Source of the DNA: Bacterioplanoides sp965219715 | Lineage (GTDB): Bacteria; Pseudomonadota; Gammaproteobacteria; Pseudomonadales; Oceanobacteraceae | Assembly (NCBI RefSeq): GCF_965219715.1 | Contig: NZ_OZ244785.1 | Location: 4,733,688-4,797,687 of the forward strand | Direction of reading: 5' to 3' | DNA: 64,000 nucleotides | Made by a program: the position numbers and the translations under genes | Notes under the pieces: model-generated | Told to the model about the DNA's origin: nothing | Database searches by the model: none | What the model saw: the letters and a program-made list of their open reading frames with translations, nothing else | Shown here: piece after piece, positions 8,641-16,908 of the stretch | Layout of the letters: each line of letters opens with the position of its first letter | How positions within the stretch are numbered: the first letter of the stretch is position 1

Positions 8641-10323
8641 ATGACCATGAGCGAAAGCTTTGCTGAACTATTTGAAGAATCCTTAAAAGAACTGGATATG
8701 CAGCCTGGTTCTATTGTTACTGGTACTGTTGTTGATATCGACAGCGACTGGGTAACAGTAAACTCTGGCCTGAAGTCTGAAGCGGTTATCCCTCGCAGCC
8801 AGTTCCTGAACGAAAAAGGCGAGTTAGAAGTTGCTATCGGCGACGAAACTCAGGTTTCCCTGGAAGCAGTTGAAGACGGCTTCGGTGAGACCAAACTGTC
8901 TCGTGAAAAAGCTAAGCGTGCTGAAAGCTGGAAAGAACTGGAAAAAGCTTTCGAAGCTGATGAGCTGGTTACCGGTATCATCAATGGTAAGGTTAAAGGT
9001 GGTTTCACTGTTGACCTGAAAAACATCCGTGCATTCCTGCCTGGTTCTCTGGTTGACGTACGTCCGGTACGCGACACTCTGCACCTGGAAGGCAAAGAGC
9101 TGGAATTCAAAGTTATCAAGCTGGACGCCAAGCGTAACAACGTTGTTGTTTCTCGTCGTGCTGTTCTGGAAGCTGCTAACTCTCAAGAGCGTGAAGAGCT
9201 GCTGGCTAACCTGCAAGAAGGTCAGTCTGTTAAGGGTATCGTTAAGAACCTGACCGACTACGGTGCATTCGTAGATCTGGGTGGTGTTGACGGCCTGCTG
9301 CACATCACTGACATGGCTTGGAAGCGTATCAAGCACCCAAGCGAAATCGTTGCTGTTGGTGACGAGATCGACGTTAAAGTTCTGAAGTTCGACCGTGAGC
9401 GCAACCGCGTATCTCTGGGTCTGAAGCAACTGGGTGATGATCCATGGGTTAACATCAATGAGCGTTACCCAGAAAACGCACGTGTTAAAGCGCGCGTTAC
9501 TAACCTGACTGACTACGGCTGTTTCGCTGAGCTGGAAGAAGGTGTTGAAGGTCTGGTTCACGTTTCTGAAATGGATTGGACTAACAAGAACATTCACCCA
9601 AGCAAAGTTGTTCAACTGGGCGACGAAGTAGAAGTGATGGTTCTGGATATCGACGAAGAGCGTCGTCGTATTTCTCTGGGTATCAAGCAGTGCACCATGA
9701 ACCCATGGGAAGAGTTTGGTACTAAGTTCAACAAAGGCGACAAGATCAGCGGTAAGATCAAGTCTATCACTGACTTCGGTATCTTCATTGGTCTGGACGG
9801 TGGTATCGACGGTCTGGTTCACCTGTCTGACATTTCTTGGAACGACAACGGCGAAGACGCTGTTCGTAACTACAAGAAAGGCGATGAGCTGGAAACTGTT
9901 ATCCTGTCTATCGATCCAGAGCGTGAGCGTATCTCTCTGGGTGTTAAGCAGCTGGAAAGCGATCCATTCTCCGAGTTCGTTGCTGAGAACGACAAAGGTG
10001 CTCTGGTAACTGGTAAAGTTGTTGCTGTAGACGCTAAAGCCGCTACTGTTGAGCTGGCTGAAGGTGTTGAAGCAGTACTGAAAGCTTCTGACATCAGCCG
10101 TGACCGTGTTGAAGACGCGCGTAACGTTCTGAATGAAGGCGACGAAGTTGAAGCAGTTATCACTGTTGTTGATCGTAAGAACCGTACTTTAGCTCTGTCT
10201 GTTAAGGCTAAAGACGATGCAGCTGACAAAGCAGCTCTGAAAGAGCAGCGCGCTAAAGCTGATGCTGAAGTAGCTGGTCCTACCACTATTGGTGACCTGA
10301 TCAAGGAGCAGCTGAACAAGTAA
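8641..10323 (+). CDS. rpsA: 30S ribosomal protein S1
   Basis: S1 binds mRNA on the 30S subunit and supports initiation on structured or weakly Shine-Dalgarno-bearing mRNAs. The 560-aa product carries six S1 domains; repeated signatures such as GIVKNLTDYGAFVDLGG, VTNLTDYGCFAEL and IKSITDFGIFIGL are plain. The N-terminus ESFAELFEESLKEL is typical. Two in-frame ATGs (8641 and 8647) are possible starts. Codon use is strongly biased to highly expressed codons (CTG, GGT, CGT, GTT), which creates long meaningless antisense frames. Confidence 0.98.
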   Translation: MTMSESFAELFEESLKELDMQPGSIVTGTVVDIDSDWVTVNSGLKSEAVIPRSQFLNEKGELEVAIGDETQVSLEAVEDGFGETKLSREKAKRAESWKELEKAFEADELVTGIINGKVKGGFTVDLKNIRAFLPGSLVDVRPVRDTLHLEGKELEFKVIKLDAKRNNVVVSRRAVLEAANSQEREELLANLQEGQSVKGIVKNLTDYGAFVDLGGVDGLLHITDMAWKRIKHPSEIVAVGDEIDVKVLKFDRERNRVSLGLKQLGDDPWVNINERYPENARVKARVTNLTDYGCFAELEEGVEGLVHVSEMDWTNKNIHPSKVVQLGDEVEVMVLDIDEERRRISLGIKQCTMNPWEEFGTKFNKGDKISGKIKSITDFGIFIGLDGGIDGLVHLSDISWNDNGEDAVRNYKKGDELETVILSIDPERERISLGVKQLESDPFSEFVAENDKGALVTGKVVAVDAKAATVELAEGVEAVLKASDISRDRVEDARNVLNEGDEVEAVITVVDRKNRTLALSVKAKDDAADKAALKEQRAKADAEVAGPTTIGDLIKEQLNK

Positions 10324-10352
10324 TTGTTCGTTGTTCTGAGAAATCAGCTTAA

Positions 10353-10382
10353 GAAAAACCCGCCTTCTGGCGGGTTTTTTCG
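10353..10382 (+). terminator. Rho-independent terminator after rpsA
   Basis: Stem AAAACCCGCC/GGCGGGTTTT with loop TTCT, followed by a T run, about 30 bases after the rpsA stop. Confidence 0.94.
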
Positions 10383-10529
10383 TTTAGCGGGGCTGGAAAG
10401 TGGTCTAATTTTCGCAATTGTTTAAATAATGTTCATCTGGGGTTGCAAATAAAATCGCCTAACTGCATGATTTAGTTAGGTTTATTGTCATGCTACAAAC
10501 AAAAGCACGTTCTCAAGGAGGGAATGACG

Positions 10530-10826
10530 GTGACAAAATCTGAACTGATCGAAAAAATTGTATCCAGGCAGCCGCAGTTATCATCTAAGGATGTAGAGCT
10601 GGCGGTAAAAACCCTGCTTGACCATATGTCGCAGACGTTGTCGTCTGGTGAGCGGATTGAGATTCGTGGTTTTGGTAGTTTCTCACTGCATTATCGTGCT
10701 CCTCGTGTTGGGCGTAATCCGAAGACAGGGGAGACGGTGGATCTGAAAGGAAAGTTTGTTCCACACTTCAAGCCGGGTAAGGAACTCAGGGATCAGGTTA
10801 ACGATAGCCTGATTGAAGAGCATTAA
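10530..10826 (+). CDS. ihfB: Integration host factor subunit beta
   Basis: A DNA-bending nucleoid protein that pairs with IhfA. The sequence VTKSELIEKIV at the start, IEIRGFGSFSLHYRAPRVGRNPKTGE in the body and VPHFKPGKELRD near the end are hallmarks of the beta subunit. GTG 10530 is chosen because it aligns with the MTKSEL start of other IhfB proteins and lies about 8 bases after a strong AAGGAGGG (10515-10522). ATG 10524 would sit only about 2 bases from that site. The product is 98 aa. It follows the rpsA terminator and is probably transcribed with lapA-lapB. Confidence 0.95.
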   Translation: MTKSELIEKIVSRQPQLSSKDVELAVKTLLDHMSQTLSSGERIEIRGFGSFSLHYRAPRVGRNPKTGETVDLKGKFVPHFKPGKELRDQVNDSLIEEH

Positions 10827-10841
10827 TCTGCAGGAAGTAAC

Positions 10842-11123
10842 ATGAAACAGATTAAGTTAGTGCTGAGCATTGCAGTGTTTCTTGCGGTGTTGGCTTATAC
10901 ATTGGCTTTCGCTGCGCACAATAGTGACACGATCAGCATCAACTTCTTAGCGGGCTTGCAGGTCGCTATGCCTATGGCTCTGTGGTTAGGGCTGTTCTTT
11001 TCTGCAGGAGCCTTGTTGGCCTGGTTGATTACTGGTGTAACCAATGCTTCGCAGAAAATGAAATTACGTAAGTTGCATAAAGAGTTAGAAGAAACCAAGC
11101 GGCGTCTCGATCGGGTATCCTGA
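10842..11123 (+). CDS. lapA: Lipopolysaccharide assembly protein A (DUF1049)
   Basis: A 93-aa inner membrane protein with two hydrophobic helices (about 5-25 and 42-65) separated by the family motif AHNSDTISINFL, then a basic coiled tail. LapA pairs with LapB in controlling LPS synthesis and transport at the inner membrane. It sits 15 bases after ihfB and 2 bases before lapB, the conserved lapA-lapB operon. Confidence 0.9.
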   Translation: MKQIKLVLSIAVFLAVLAYTLAFAAHNSDTISINFLAGLQVAMPMALWLGLFFSAGALLAWLITGVTNASQKMKLRKLHKELEETKRRLDRVS

Positions 11124-11125
11124 AT

Positions 11126-12304
11126 ATGATGGATTCTGCACTGGTTTATGTGCTGCTTTTATTGGGTATCGCCATTGGCTGGACATTGGGGTACCGTTTT
11201 GCCAAGCAGGTAAAGAAGTCTACGCCCGAAGACTGGATGCCAAGTGTCGAAGATTTGTTGGCGCAGGCGGGTGATGTTTCGCTTGAGCGCCTTTTAAATG
11301 TTTCCAGTCTTGATGATGATTCTATCGATCTGTTTTTAAAGCTTGGCAAAACCTTGCGTGAAAAGGGAGAGGTCGACCGAGCGATCCATTTGCATCAGTC
11401 TTTATTTGCCCGCACTGATCTTTCAAAATCAACTTTACAAACTCTTGAATTAGAGCTTGCGATCGATTTTTCTTATGCCGGTTTGCTGGATCGTGCTGAA
11501 CGCCTTTTCACCGAGCTATTGGATGCAAAAGGGCGTGTTAGGGAAAAAGCTTCCTCTCATTTGGTGGAGTTGTATGAGGAGGAAGGTGAGTGGCAGGAAA
11601 TATACGACCTATATCTGAATAAAAAAATTCATATTTCTCCCGGGTTAGCCAGAAGAGTGTCTCATGCCGTTTGTGAATTGGCAGAATCTGCCGTCGCTGC
11701 CGGTGACTTTCTGGAAGCGCAAAAACTGTCTCGTGCAGCGTTAAAAATCGACAATGCCTGTGCCAGGGCCTTTGTTGTGTCTGGGAATATGGCTTTTGGT
11801 CAGAAAGAATATCATGAGGCTATTCGTTGTTATTTGCGTGCGGTGGAAATTGATCCTCAGGCGTTGATATCCATTCTTGATCCCTTGGTCGATTCTTTTA
11901 AGCATGTCGGTGATGCCAGTGGTTTATTGAATCATTTATCCAGGCACTGGAAAGAAACTCATTACGTTCCCGCATTGGTGGCAAAAATAGATTGTCTGGC
12001 TGAAGAGCAGGGGCCAGAAATGGCCATTGGCTCTCTTCTTCAGGAGCTACAAAACCAACCTTCTAACTCAGGTTTTTTCTCTCTTGTAGAAATGGTTGTG
12101 CGTCACAAACAGCAGCTCGATAAGTCGCAGTTGTTAATACTCTATGATATTCTGCGGCGCATTGTTGAAGATGAACCTAAGTTCATTTGTAAGAATTGTG
12201 GATTTAAAGCAAAAGAGCCTCATTGGCGCTGCCCGAGTTGTAAAAACTGGGCAACGGTTACCTCTTTTGTACCAACGGCTCAAAAAGTGAAATTGGATAT
12301 ATGA
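11126..12304 (+). CDS. lapB: Lipopolysaccharide assembly protein B (TPR/rubredoxin-like)
   Basis: LapB (YciM) is a membrane-anchored adaptor that directs LpxC to FtsH proteolysis and so sets LPS output. One N-terminal membrane helix (about 3-22) is followed by tandem tetratricopeptide repeats and a C-terminal rubredoxin-like zinc module with CKNCGF and CPSCKNW, two intact CxxC pairs. The 392-aa length matches the family. The stop overlaps the pyrF start by ATGA, implying translational coupling. Confidence 0.94.
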   Translation: MMDSALVYVLLLLGIAIGWTLGYRFAKQVKKSTPEDWMPSVEDLLAQAGDVSLERLLNVSSLDDDSIDLFLKLGKTLREKGEVDRAIHLHQSLFARTDLSKSTLQTLELELAIDFSYAGLLDRAERLFTELLDAKGRVREKASSHLVELYEEEGEWQEIYDLYLNKKIHISPGLARRVSHAVCELAESAVAAGDFLEAQKLSRAALKIDNACARAFVVSGNMAFGQKEYHEAIRCYLRAVEIDPQALISILDPLVDSFKHVGDASGLLNHLSRHWKETHYVPALVAKIDCLAEEQGPEMAIGSLLQELQNQPSNSGFFSLVEMVVRHKQQLDKSQLLILYDILRRIVEDEPKFICKNCGFKAKEPHWRCPSCKNWATVTSFVPTAQKVKLDI

Positions 12305-13005
12305 CTACTTTGTCACCAGTTGTAGTAGCACTGGATTACCCGAATCAGGATTTAGCGATAAACATGGCTCAGCAACTTGATCCGACTCAGTGTCGCGTGA
12401 AAGTTGGTAAAGAGCTGTATACTGCTTCTGGTCCGGTAATTTTAGAAAAATTACACGCTTTGGGCTTCGACGTATTTCTGGATCTTAAGTTCCATGATAT
12501 TCCAAATACCTGCGCCAAAGCCGTTGGTGTTGCAGCTGATCTTGGCGTTTGGATGGTAAACGTCCATGCGTCAGGTGGTCGTCGTATGATGGAAGCTGCC
12601 CGTAACGAATTGGATAAAAAATCGCATCAGCCTTTGTTGATTGGTGTGACTGTTCTGACTTCGATGGAGCAGAATGATCTAGCTGGAATTGGTTTGAATC
12701 TGGATCCACAAGAGCAAGTGCGCCGTTTGGCCTTGCTAACTCAGAATTCAGGTTTAGATGGTGTTGTTTGTTCTGCGCAGGAAGTCGAGTTAATTCGCAA
12801 TAATTGCAGCCCTGAGTTTTTGACGGTGACTCCTGGAATTCGCCCTGCAGGCTCAGAGCAAGGCGATCAGCGCCGGGTATTAACTCCGCAGCAAGCATTG
12901 GCTGTTGGAGTAAATTATATGGTTATTGGCAGACCCATTACTCAGGCATCTGATCCTGCGTTGGCCTGTAATGATATTCTGGAAAGTTTAAGTACTGGTA
13001 TTTGA
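12301..13005 (+). CDS. pyrF: Orotidine 5'-phosphate decarboxylase
   Basis: This enzyme catalyses the last step of UMP synthesis. The catalytic block DLKFHDIPNT with the essential Asp-Lys-Asp residues is at about residues 61-70, and the phosphate-binding end TPGIRP and GRPITQA are intact. At 234 aa it has normal length. The ATG overlaps the lapB stop. It continues directly into rfaH with no gap. Confidence 0.96.
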   Translation: MTTLSPVVVALDYPNQDLAINMAQQLDPTQCRVKVGKELYTASGPVILEKLHALGFDVFLDLKFHDIPNTCAKAVGVAADLGVWMVNVHASGGRRMMEAARNELDKKSHQPLLIGVTVLTSMEQNDLAGIGLNLDPQEQVRRLALLTQNSGLDGVVCSAQEVELIRNNCSPEFLTVTPGIRPAGSEQGDQRRVLTPQQALAVGVNYMVIGRPITQASDPALACNDILESLSTGI

Positions 13006-13007
13006 TT

Positions 13008-13508
13008 GTGTCTGGCACGGAAGCACAAGAAAACTGGTATGTGGTATTAACTAAGCCACGCCAGGAAGAGCGCGCACTTCAGCATTTGCATGAGCAGGGG
13101 GGAGAGGTTTTCCTTCCATATATACAACTAGAAAAAATACGCTCTGGTGCATTAACAATAAAACAGAATGTGATGTTTCCTGGTTACTTATTTCTTAAGA
13201 CCAGTAGTAGTTCCCCACTATTAAACAAAGTCCGCTCCACGCCAGGCGCTCGCTCATTATTGCGCTTTGGTATTGAGCCCGTCGTAGTGCATGAAGAGTT
13301 GATTGAAAGCTTGAAGAGCAAATGTTTTTGCGACGCTTCTGCAGAAGTATTTAAAGAAAATCAAAATGTTCGCATTAGCTCTGGTCCATTTAAAGACTAT
13401 CTTGCGATGTTTAAAGAATACGATGGTGAAAAACGCGCCATTGTTTTATTGAATTTGCTTAATCAGCAACAGGAACTTGCAGTAGAGCTGACGCAGCTCT
13501 CTGCATAA
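13008..13508 (+). CDS. rfaH: Transcription antitermination protein RfaH
   Basis: A specialised NusG paralogue that loads onto RNA polymerase paused at ops elements and makes transcription of long surface-polysaccharide operons processive. The N-terminal NGN domain shows NWYVVLTKPRQEERALQHL, and a short C-terminal KOW-type domain follows (VRISSGPFKDYLAMF). The 166-aa length fits RfaH. GTG 13008 is the likely start; the frame is open from TTG 13002, which overlaps the pyrF stop. An exact ops element lies 58 bases after the stop, just before the polysaccharide genes, which strongly supports RfaH rather than another NusG paralogue. Confidence 0.9.
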   Translation: MSGTEAQENWYVVLTKPRQEERALQHLHEQGGEVFLPYIQLEKIRSGALTIKQNVMFPGYLFLKTSSSSPLLNKVRSTPGARSLLRFGIEPVVVHEELIESLKSKCFCDASAEVFKENQNVRISSGPFKDYLAMFKEYDGEKRAIVLLNLLNQQQELAVELTQLSA

Positions 13509-13566
13509 GGTTTATGACAATGTAAATTCTGATGCGACAACAGGGAAAGTTCGCGACGAACCTTAG

Positions 13567-13578
13567 GGCGGTAGCGTG
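13567..13578 (+). promoter_or_regulatory. ops element (RfaH recruitment site)
   Basis: GGCGGTAGCGTG at this position is an exact match to the known ops core that pauses RNA polymerase and recruits RfaH. It lies between rfaH and the first, decayed, polysaccharide gene, so it should act on the locus that follows. Confidence 0.88.
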
Positions 13579-13615
13579 TCTGTTGAACTACTGGTTGCTC
13601 TTCGCCTTTAATGAA

Positions 13616-14767
13616 ATGAAAATAGCAAGTGCCGAAACCGGCTATGTCAGTCTTTTAAATCAATGTTGCTTGCACGGCATATTGAAGTGGTAGTAGTTGA
13701 CCTGCTCGCAGAAAAGGCTGGGTTGCTGAGCAGCAAGTAATCACCGATAGTCTATTTGGAAAATGAACGATTTCTTGGCCTGTAGAGAGTTGAACTTTGC
13801 GGTAACTCTGGACAAGCGGGATGCTTATCAAAATGCTGATTATGTGGTGATTATGTGGTGATTATGTGGTGATTATGTGGTGATTGCGACCCCAGCGGAT
13901 TACTACGTAGAAACGAACTACTTCATTACTCCGTCAGTTGGGGCGGTATTCAAAGATGTAATGACTATTAACCCACAGGCAGTAATGGTTATTAACTCCA
14001 TAGTACCGGTTGGGTATACATGGCGTATTAGGGAAGAGCTAAACTGTGAATGGTTGATGTTCTCGCCAGAATTTCTGCGGAAGGGAGGGGTCTCATTTGA
14101 TTGGATAAACCCGTCCCGGATTAATGTTGGCTCACGAAGCGAGCGAGCATGGATTTCTGTAAACCTACTAGCCGAAGGTGTAGTAAAATCAAATATTGAT
14201 ATTCTGTTTACTAACAGTACGGAAGCCGAAGTTGTTAAATTATTTTCCAATACTTATCTGACGATGCGAGTGAGGTATTTTAATGAGCTGGAGAGTTGCA
14301 CTGAAATCCATGGACTGAACGCGAAGCAGAGTATTGAATGTATGAGGTTAGATCCTATAACTGGTGATCATTGTTTGCCGAAAGGCACCAAACAGTTATT
14401 GGTTAATTTCGACGACAGTGATGACAATGTAGCGCGCTATTATAGATCCCAATACCAAACGAAAAGTCCTTATTATGGGCTTGGCTCTTAAGCGTAGCCT
14501 GAAAGTACTGAGTACTTACAGTTTAGTGATGAAGAGTGGTTCGGATAACTACCGTGCATCCACAATCCAAGGTGTGATAAAACTGATTAAGACTATAGGT
14601 GTCGAGGTTGGGTGTGCGAGCCGGTACTGGAAGGAGGCAAGCTTTTTCATTTCCGAACGATCACTGATTTAGAGGTATCGGATGTTATTGGAGCGAATCG
14701 CCCGTGCGAAGAAATTAGCTATGTCTTTGGTAGAGTTTATGCTCGTGACTTGTTTGGTAGTGATTGA
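13616..14767 (+). pseudogene. ugd: Decayed UDP-glucose 6-dehydrogenase
   Basis: Fragments in three frames align in order to Ugd, which oxidises UDP-glucose to UDP-glucuronate. The start reads MKIASAETGYVSLL (13616), then EVVVVDLLAEKAGLLSSK and a stop, then ELNFAVTLDKRDAYQNADYVV. A four-copy 11-bp repeat (about 13838-13882) introduces a stop, followed by a long piece with NPQAVMVINSIVPVGYT and LFTNSTEAEVVKLF. The segment around the catalytic cysteine is shortened, leaving HCLPKGTKQ without the preceding GYGG. Further shifts lead to LVMKSGSDNYRAS and finally VYARDLFGSD with a stop at 14767. At least four frame breaks and internal deletions make it nonfunctional. Confidence 0.9.
13838..13882 (+). 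repeat. 11-bp tandem repeat, four copies, inside the ugd remnant
   Basis: The unit GATTATGTGGT is repeated four times in a row. It derives from the codons for ADYVVIATP. Three added copies make 33 bp, so the downstream frame is kept, but the repeat itself reads a TGA stop. This is typical of slipped-strand expansion. Confidence 0.88.
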
Positions 14768-14866
14768 TATAAAGTATAATTGTATTGGTTTTTTAGTTAA
14801 GAATAAGTCTTAGTGCTTTGTTGCTGGAAGCGCTGTGGAACGATTTTTAGAGGTGAGGGTGAACTT

Positions 14867-15601
14867 ATGGGTGGACTGAGTGGCGCTACTGTCTGCGCTA
14901 TCTTGCCGGTTTTTAGAGACGACCGGATTGTAGACGCTGTTAAAGCTTTGCTTAAGCAGAAGGTTAGATTTGATAAAATTATTATTCAAGATCCTTTAGG
15001 TGAATATTCTCATCTTGAGGGGCTTTGCGATTCTATTTTTGTAAATCATGAAACTGATGAGGGGCTATTTGACGGAATAGATAAGTGTATTGATAAATAT
15101 AAATACGATTTCTATTTTCTCCAAGGTGCTGATGACTTGTTAGTTGATAATGACTTTCTTTCTCGCTTCAAGTCCTTAGCTTCTGAGCCAGATATATATT
15201 TCGAGAGAATTAGAATTGTTGGAGAATCGAGAGTACGATTATGGCCACCGGGCTTTTTTGTTAAAGCAGGGGTGGTTTTACCTCCACATTTTGGAAGCGT
15301 GTACAAAAGAGATGTTTTGCTCTCTAGTAGGATGAGAGACTTCGCTGTAGGCGGTAATGTTGGAGCTGACTCTGCTTGGTTTTATACTTTAGATACTGAT
15401 AAGTTAAAGATGAAGTATACCAATGATCAATCTTTTGTTATGGCTGCAGGTGGTATTTCTAATAATAGTTTGTTGTCGCCTCTTAAGAATCTATTGAGTA
15501 TGGAAAAGAAGATTAGAAGGCACGGTTCAGGAGTCCCATTAGCTGTGGCTAAATACTGTATTTCTTCATTTCTAAAGTTGTTTTTTATAAGAAGGCTATA
15601 A
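14867..15601 (+). CDS. Glycosyltransferase family 2-like protein
   Basis: A 244-aa GT-A fold protein that probably adds one sugar to a lipid-linked repeat unit on the cytoplasmic side of the membrane. It begins with ATVCAILPVFRDDRIVDAVKALL, the usual GT2 nucleotide-binding strand, and has a GADD segment near residue 85 that can serve as the metal-binding DxD-type motif. ATG 14867 is preceded by AGGTGAGGG. The open frame begins upstream, but those residues are not family-like. It overlaps the next gene by TAATG. The DNA is clearly more AT-rich than the housekeeping block. Donor and acceptor sugars cannot be read from sequence. Confidence 0.8.
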   Translation: MGGLSGATVCAILPVFRDDRIVDAVKALLKQKVRFDKIIIQDPLGEYSHLEGLCDSIFVNHETDEGLFDGIDKCIDKYKYDFYFLQGADDLLVDNDFLSRFKSLASEPDIYFERIRIVGESRVRLWPPGFFVKAGVVLPPHFGSVYKRDVLLSSRMRDFAVGGNVGADSAWFYTLDTDKLKMKYTNDQSFVMAAGGISNNSLLSPLKNLLSMEKKIRRHGSGVPLAVAKYCISSFLKLFFIRRL

Positions 15602-16908
15602 TGAGAAATAGTAATTACTTACCCGTTTACACAGATGGGGTTGAGGAGGCTTTGCCAAAATTTCTTCCGCACTCTCGGTATAGTAAGCTGGGCTTTACTC
15701 ATTTGTTATTGAATGGATTCGTTCCGCCACCATATTCTCTAATTGATGGTGTTAAATCAATAGCACCGTTTGATGAAATGAAAGTTGATTATTCCTATTC
15801 TGATTTATTTCCGAAGTCTTCAAAAAGTGGTTGCAAATTCAATATGTCACGCTTTGAAGAGATATTTTACGAATATTTCAAGGTCAATGTGCCTGTTGAA
15901 TCCAAAGTTTCAATACTATATAGCGGTGGGAAAGACTCAACAGCAATTGCTCTATTGTTAAGTAGGTTGAGGTCAGACGTAAAGGTTAAACTTTTCTTTT
16001 TGAATAATCCCGATGAGTATGAAAGGGCAAAGGCTCTTTCTGATAGCTTGGGCTATGAAATGGAAGTCATTGATGTTGATTGGGAGGGGGCGGTAGATGC
16101 ATATTCTTCAATGACTTACTTTTGTGGCGACTTGAGTGCACCTAACTACATTGTTGCCCAGAAAGCAGCAGAAAAGTGGTCGAGTATCATTTTTGATGGC
16201 TCAGGAAATGATCTATATTCAGGCCATATTCCCTCTAGAAACGATATGATTAAATATTACTTAAAGCGTTTAGTTGGCAATAAACTCAAATATTTGCATA
16301 AGTTCCTTCCTGCTCGTTTTCGGTTTCTGGCAAGGCCTGCATCATTGATATTTACTTACAATTACTTTCCGGTTTCTTCAGAAGTGCGTGGTCTAAATAG
16401 TTATATGACTTCTGAATACGAAAAATATTGGAATTATGTAGATAACAGATTTTCTGATAAATGTATAGAGGACTACAAGGTTAATACCAGAGGGCGTTTT
16501 CTAGATAATTTTCAAATATATACTAAAACTTTTTCTTACGAAGGGAGCGGGCAGGTCTTCCTCCCTTTTTGTGATAAAGATATTGCAACATACTTATCTA
16601 GATTGGAATTGGCCGAAAAATTTACTCCGGGCCGAAATAAAGAATACCTCAGGAAGTATCTAAATAAGTACTTGGACTACGAAGGTTTTCCCGGAGGAAA
16701 GCAAGGAATGGATTCAATTTTTCAGCGGGATAGTGAAAGTATATACGCACTGCTATCGGTCTATAAGTATAGGTCGAAATTTGTGTCTCTAAATTATAGG
16801 CTTGCAAAAACTTATCCAGGTTGGGCGCAATTGCTTTGTGGAGTTTGTATTTGGGCAGACAAGTATAATGTATCTTTGGATGATGTTTTGATGGGAGATG
16901 ATATATGA
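15601..16908 (+). CDS. Asparagine-synthase-like ATP-dependent ligase without glutaminase domain
   Basis: The 435-aa protein carries the PP-loop ATP-pyrophosphatase motif SILYSGGKDSTA (about residues 103-114) and a later DGSGNDLYSGH that corresponds to the DGxGxDE(L/I)FxGY block of asparagine synthetase B. A C-terminal PFCDKDIATYLSRL...KEYLRKYL region also fits that family. The usual N-terminal Cys-dependent glutaminase is absent: the protein starts MRNSNYLP and has an unrelated N-terminal segment. Such proteins in polysaccharide loci may amidate or otherwise modify a sugar carboxylate; the real substrate is unknown. It is coupled to its neighbours by TAATG and ATGA overlaps. Confidence 0.75.
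   Translation: MRNSNYLPVYTDGVEEALPKFLPHSRYSKLGFTHLLLNGFVPPPYSLIDGVKSIAPFDEMKVDYSYSDLFPKSSKSGCKFNMSRFEEIFYEYFKVNVPVESKVSILYSGGKDSTAIALLLSRLRSDVKVKLFFLNNPDEYERAKALSDSLGYEMEVIDVDWEGAVDAYSSMTYFCGDLSAPNYIVAQKAAEKWSSIIFDGSGNDLYSGHIPSRNDMIKYYLKRLVGNKLKYLHKFLPARFRFLARPASLIFTYNYFPVSSEVRGLNSYMTSEYEKYWNYVDNRFSDKCIEDYKVNTRGRFLDNFQIYTKTFSYEGSGQVFLPFCDKDIATYLSRLELAEKFTPGRNKEYLRKYLNKYLDYEGFPGGKQGMDSIFQRDSESIYALLSVYKYRSKFVSLNYRLAKTYPGWAQLLCGVCIWADKYNVSLDDVLMGDDI

Noticed and set aside
8824..9822. 332-aa open frame on the reverse strand inside rpsA
   Set aside because: It is an antisense shadow produced by the strong codon bias of rpsA; the sequence has no domain or ribosome site, and the S1 repeats on the forward strand are unambiguous.
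13509..13566. Separate terminator between rfaH and ops
   Set aside because: The short TTCGCGACGAA stem-like sequence has no T-run; nothing here looks able to end transcription.
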